Part shown: positions 60,350 through 64,000 of the stretch, piece by piece
Layout: each line of letters begins with the position of its first letter
Numbering within the stretch: the stretch's first letter is position 1
Source: Lateolabrax maculatus
Lineage: Eukaryota; Chordata; Actinopteri; Acropomatiformes; Lateolabracidae
Length of the DNA: 64,000 nt
Assembly: GCA_031216445.1 (NCBI GenBank)
Contig: CM062211.1
Span: forward strand, 19,047,501 to 19,111,500
Reading direction: 5' to 3'
Position numbers and translations under genes: made by a program
Notes under the pieces: generated by a model
Told to the model about the DNA's origin: nothing
Database searches by the model: none
The model's input: the letters and a program-made list of their open reading frames with translations, nothing else

Positions 60350-61792
60350 TCAGACATCGGTGAGCTTCCCGGTGTAGGCTTTGTGCGGGCTGCAGTTGGT
60401 GTATTTGATGGAGTCCGCGTCGTCGCTGTCCAGGAACTCGGACTTGGACAGGGACGGCTTGCTGTCGCTCTTATTGAAGTCTCCGAACTGCGGCTGCTGC
60501 TGCCCGCAGGTCACGTGCGTGTACTGGAACTGCTCCTCGTGCTCCGTCTCCCGGTGGTAGAAGTAGTTGAAGTTGGACACGATGACCGGCACCGGCAGCG
60601 CGATGGTCAGCACCCCGGCGATGGCGCACAGGGAGCCCACGATCTTCCCCCCGATGGTGACCGGACACATGTCCCCGTAGCCCACCGTGGTCATGGACAC
60701 CACCGCCCACCAGAACGCGTCCGGGATGCTGCTGAAGCCCGACTCCGGGTCGTCGGTCTCCGCGAAGTACACCGCGCTGGAGAAGAGGATGACCCCGATG
60801 AAGAGGAAGAATATAAGAAGTCCCAGCTCCCTCATGCTGGCCTGCAGGGTCTTCCCGAGGATCTGGAGCCCCTTGGAGTGTCTGGAGAGCTTGAAGATGC
60901 GGAAGACCCGGACCAGGCGGATGACCCTGAGGATGGCCAGAGACATGGCCTGCTGTCCGTTCCCCTGGTGCTCCGCCAGCTCCAGCCCCAGCGTGATGAA
61001 GTAGGGCATGATGGCCACGATGTCGATGGTGTTCATGATGTTCTTGAAGAACGCGGGCTTGCTCGGGCAGGCGAGGAACCTGACCAGCAGCTCGAAGGAG
61101 AACCAGATGATGCAGAGCGTCTCCACGATGAAAAACGGGTCTGTGAACGGGTTGGGCTTCTTTGCGCGCGCGGTTCCGTTCACCAGCAGCTGCTCGTCAA
61201 ACGTCCTGGCTTCCTCCCTGAACTCAGGCAAAGTCTCCAAGCAGAAAATCACAATGGAGATGAGAATAACCAGCACGGAGACTATGGCGATCCCCCTGGC
61301 GGGTCCGGAGCTCTCCGGGTACTCGAACAGGAGCCAGACCTGTCGCTGGAACTCGTTATCAGGCAGCGGGCGCTCTTCCTCCTTAATAAACCCCTCATCC
61401 TCCTTAAAATTCTCTATCACCTCCTCCCCCAGTTCGTAAAATTTAATCTCCTCCATGAAAATGTCCACCGGCACGTTGACGGGTCTCCGGAGCCGGCCCC
61501 CGGACTGGTAGTAGTAGAGGATGGCATCGAAGCTGGGTCTGTTCCTGTCGAAGAAGTACTCGTTCCTCAGCGGGTCGAAGAAGCGCATCCTCTTGCGCGG
61601 GTCCCCCAGCAGCGTGGAGGGGAACTGGGCGAGCGTCTTCAGCTGCGTCTCGAAGCGCAGCCCGGAGATGTTGATGACCACCCGCTCGCAGCACTCCTGG
61701 TTCTCCGCTCTCTCCGGGTCGTACACATCCTGGGCTGACAGCGCGGCCAGTGCCACAGTCTCATCCAGGTTCTCTCCGGGCACCACTGTCAT
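60350..61792 (-). CDS. kcna6: Kv1.6-like voltage-gated potassium channel alpha subunit (Shaker family)
   Basis: Intact single-exon ORF of 480 aa ending in TGA at 60352-60350. The open frame continues upstream to 61996, but the codon there is GTG; the first in-frame ATG is at 61792-61790, has A at -3, and opens with MTVVPGEN, a usual Kv1 N-terminus. Visible parts: T1 domain about 36-130, S1 about 167-187, S1-S2 loop with sequon N205 (NGT), S2 about 221-243, S3 about 252-272, S4 charges R289, R292, R295, R298, K301, R304, S5 about 320-344, filter TVGYGD 369-374, PVP hinge 400-402, C-terminal TDV PDZ ligand. Kv1.6 identity rests on GKTLQASMRELG after S4, KPAFF in the S2-S3 linker, YTHVTCGQ after S6 and the PHKAY tail, plus its place upstream of kcna1. 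The MTVVPG start and DDPESGFSS turret are more Kv1.3-like, so paralogue assignment is slightly less sure than for kcna1. Odd: Cys376 just after the filter, where mammalian Kv1.6 has Tyr. Confidence 0.92.
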   Translation of the reverse strand: MTVVPGENLDETVALAALSAQDVYDPERAENQECCERVVINISGLRFETQLKTLAQFPSTLLGDPRKRMRFFDPLRNEYFFDRNRPSFDAILYYYQSGGRLRRPVNVPVDIFMEEIKFYELGEEVIENFKEDEGFIKEEERPLPDNEFQRQVWLLFEYPESSGPARGIAIVSVLVILISIVIFCLETLPEFREEARTFDEQLLVNGTARAKKPNPFTDPFFIVETLCIIWFSFELLVRFLACPSKPAFFKNIMNTIDIVAIMPYFITLGLELAEHQGNGQQAMSLAILRVIRLVRVFRIFKLSRHSKGLQILGKTLQASMRELGLLIFFLFIGVILFSSAVYFAETDDPESGFSSIPDAFWWAVVSMTTVGYGDMCPVTIGGKIVGSLCAIAGVLTIALPVPVIVSNFNYFYHRETEHEEQFQYTHVTCGQQQPQFGDFNKSDSKPSLSKSEFLDSDDADSIKYTNCSPHKAYTGKLTDV

Positions 61793-61926
61793 CTTTCCCC
61801 CCCCAGACAAGGGCGACGCTTCCCGCACCTCAGTCCTCTCTGTTCCCCCTCCGACACCCCGCGCGTATCTGGAAACCAGCTGAGCGTCTCCGCGTGTCCT
61901 TCTCTGGTGTCGTCGGTGTGTCGGCC

Positions 61927-61959
61927 TCACGTCTGCGGGTGAGCTGGCTCCGCTGGCAT
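61927..61959 (-). CDS. Possible upstream ORF in the kcna6 5' leader
   Basis: On the minus strand an ATG at 61959-61957 opens a 10-codon frame (MPAEPAHPQT) that ends with TGA at 61929-61927, 135 bases before the kcna6 ATG. The ATG context (CGAACATGC) has an A three bases upstream. If the leader begins above this point and is not spliced out, this uORF could dampen kcna6 translation. Its existence as a translated element is inference only. Confidence 0.25.
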   Translation of the reverse strand: MPAEPAHPQT

Positions 61960-61977
61960 GTTCGTGCCCCCCCACCA

Positions 61978-61990
61978 CCCTTACCTTCCC
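61978..61990 (-). promoter_or_regulatory. Splice-donor-like site in the kcna6 5' flank
   Basis: The minus strand reads GGGAAG|GTAAGGG, a strong donor consensus with its first intronic base at 61984. Acceptors between here and the ATG are weak (TTTCCAG at about 61874), because that interval is purine-rich. Either a short 5' UTR intron is removed or the site is unused. Confidence 0.3.
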
Positions 61991-64000
61991 GTCCACGCGC
62001 CGCTGTAGTCTGGACTATCGGCTGTCACATTCGCTGCATCTTAAGCAGGCTTTGCCCTCCCCGAGCTGACGTGTGTGTGCACGCTCTCTCACTGAGGGGG
62101 AAATAAAAACACACACGCACGCACATATGCTCAGAATGAATGTGATCCAGCTATTTAGGAAGCAACAAGCACAACATAACATCCATTCTGTGAGAAAATA
62201 GCAGGAATCTGAGGACTCCGCGTGCACGGAAAGTGTCGTGCGTAATGAACCTGTTGTCTCCAGCGTGGCACGGGCTCAAGGTTATCACTTGGGTTGCTGT
62301 TTATGGTGAAATAGGATGTGATGTCTGCAAATATGTGCATGCAGTTATGAATGGAGACAGTTTAATGACGTGAATGTGCGCTTGGAAACGCGAAAAGCGC
62401 GAGAGATTTCATGCAAAAACATGCGAATTTCATGCAAAGAAATCGTCGTTTTTCATTCATGATTTGATCCCAAATGAATACCTGTGGCTCAGGGTTTGGT
62501 CTTCCTCCATCTACCCATCCTGTCATCCACAAGTGACACACACATGAAGAGGAAAGAGGCAGAGAGGCTCTGCAATGTCACGCCGCAGCCGTTTCAAGAC
62601 GAAACCTTGCTGACGTTTCCACAACAGCCCTGAACGCTGCTGAGCTGCTCCACAAGTTGTGCACGACTTGCAAGATCTGTCATGCCTCTGCTCGGTCTGC
62701 TGCAGGCATGTTGCATTGTGCATGAAAAACAAGAGGGCACAGAGAGGGAGACACAGCTTTATTCTTCTTTCCTGCCTTGCTGTGAAATATAAAGAGACTC
62801 CGTTTAGAAGCCAGTGAAAGGTAAACACTGCTGCGCTGTGCAACAAGTAAAGAGAAAAAAAGAAAAGCTGGAAGATGGAAAGAAGGGAGAGTTTCTGGGC
62901 TGCAGCTCAAAGCAGTGACGTCTTTTCCTAAAATAGCTGGATTTCTCCCAGGGCTGCAGGAAAAGTTCCTTTTCCCATGGAATGGCCCGAGGGAGCCGCA
63001 GGGGGAAAATGAAAAAATAAGATGACATGAAAAGGAAAAAACAGATTTGCATCTTCCAGCCAACACAGGAGAAGAAGAGAGAAAGTGTTGAACACAATAC
63101 CGGAGTTCATTCTGAGCACCTGAATCAAAATCTTAACCAAAATAATACATATTTAAAGCATGAGACAACATTCTCTGGAATATTTGAATGTAAGCAGAAA
63201 GACAAAGACCTGTTGCTGTTATTTTTACCGAAATGGAAATTCACTGTTAAAGACACAGGGCTGTCATTGTTTGTAAGATATCTGTTGTTCTGCACCGCCC
63301 TGTTCAGCTTTACAGCTCCAAAAAATGGCTGCAGGTTCGTCGTTTCTCTAGACAACTACGTGTCAAGAATAAGACATGTCATATCTGCTGTAATATCTCT
63401 GAGCAGGATCTCATGCAACTCTCCAGGATGACGAGGCAAGTTTGTTTATGCTGCACCATAAAGGGGCAGAACGTCACAAAGTGCTTCACAATAAAACACA
63501 TAAATAAAGCAAATAAAAAACATGCAAAGCCAAGTGCACTGAAGAGAGAAGCTCCAAGGGCTCTGACTTAATATGAAGAGCTGATCTCCACCTTCCCAGG
63601 AACAAGAATATGTGAATGAGTCAAAACGTTACCTTTAAAGTTTGACTGCGCTCCTATAAACTGTATTTCGACGAGTCAAACCTACATTCAGAGCCTTTAT
63701 TCTACCTGTGCAGCTCAGCCTCACTGCTTGCACACAGTTGGTGCCTGTGGATGTGTTGCTCTGAAACCTGCTGCATGTAGCTGAAGGTCTCCCACCCCTC
63801 GTTCTGAGGGACCATTATCCCATCAGAGGGGCCTCTAGAGGGCCACAGGGGCACCGGAGGGACGGGGCCTCAACATCAAATGATGCAACATTTCCAAACT
63901 TATTTTAAAACAACCTCGTCTTCACCCGCTCGGAGTCTGACTCATGCAGACGACCTCTGCAGTCTGGCACTACCTCATTTCCTGTAGCCTATCCTGTGAG
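61991..64000. other. kcna6 upstream flank
   Basis: The proximal part (to about 62100) is GC- and CpG-rich and may contain the promoter and leader; TGACGTGT at about 62065-62072 is a CRE-like half-site. Beyond that the sequence is ordinary. AAAGTGCTTCACAATAAAAC at 63479-63498 resembles a LINE 3' tail common in fish, but nothing supports it further. No neighbouring gene is recognised before the window ends. Confidence 0.5.

Noticed and set aside
60383..61738. 451-aa open frame on the plus strand opposite kcna6
   Set aside because: It is the antisense shadow of a GC-rich conserved coding exon. Its sequence is rich in E, V, L and H without any domain, and its frame follows the third-codon-position bias of kcna6.
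61793..61996. N-terminal extension of kcna6 (68 extra codons)
   Set aside because: The extension opens with GTG, not ATG, is R/G-rich, crosses a splice-donor-like site, and family members start at the MTVVPG-type methionine.
1..64000. CRISPR array, operon, prophage or other prokaryotic system
   Set aside because: No regularly spaced direct repeats with unique spacers and no bacterial genes. The composition and the two Kv1 genes show a vertebrate nuclear genome.

Overview
The window looks like teleost fish nuclear DNA, most likely from a percomorph. It is about 95% non-coding, dense in dinucleotide and trinucleotide microsatellites (CA/GT, GA, GGA, CAT), and littered with short inverted-repeat elements and LINE/hAT relics of kinds I recognise from spiny-rayed fish genomes. 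Only two protein-coding genes can be supported. Both lie on the minus strand, both have an intact intronless coding exon, and both encode Shaker-type (Kv1) voltage-gated potassium channel alpha subunits.

Layout. 1-25.7 kb: gene-poor flank downstream of kcna1, with a 1.0-kb inverted-repeat element (774-1803), a hAT transposase relic (12893-13238), two MITE-like insertions (11.9 and 22.3 kb), another inverted-repeat element (22.9-23.2 kb) and many microsatellites. 25765-27255: kcna1 (Kv1.1). An excellent splice acceptor sits 5 nt before its ATG and candidate donors lie 0.4-0.5 kb upstream, so a spliced 5' UTR is likely. 27.3-28.7 kb: probable 5' UTR/promoter region followed by a long polypurine (GA/GGA) tract. 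28.7-60.3 kb: 33-kb intergenic spacer with a near-perfect RE1/NRSF (REST) site at 30994-31014, a third MITE copy flanked by TA, a nested repeat at 38.7-39.1 kb, a 45-bp minisatellite, a LINE 3'-end relic at 44 kb, a short LINE reverse-transcriptase relic at 47 kb, CTCF-like motifs and a 0.8-kb inverted-repeat element at 58.3-59.1 kb. 60350-61792: kcna6 (Kv1.6-like). 61.8-64 kb: its 5' flank, with a short upstream ORF and a candidate splice donor.

Read along the minus strand, the order is kcna6 then kcna1. This is the order and relative orientation of the conserved vertebrate KCNA6-KCNA1-KCNA5 cluster, so kcna5 would be expected beyond base 1; no kcna5 coding exon is inside this window. Both products carry T1 tetramerisation domains of the same class and could co-assemble into heterotetrameric delayed-rectifier channels in neurons. 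The single RE1 element in the spacer would suit neuron-restricted expression. Protein-level oddities are a cysteine at the external TEA-binding position of the Kv1.6-like channel and a lysine at a dendrotoxin-contact position of Kv1.1. I found no new multi-gene system; the most interesting signals are these residues, the RE1 site and the layered repeat families.
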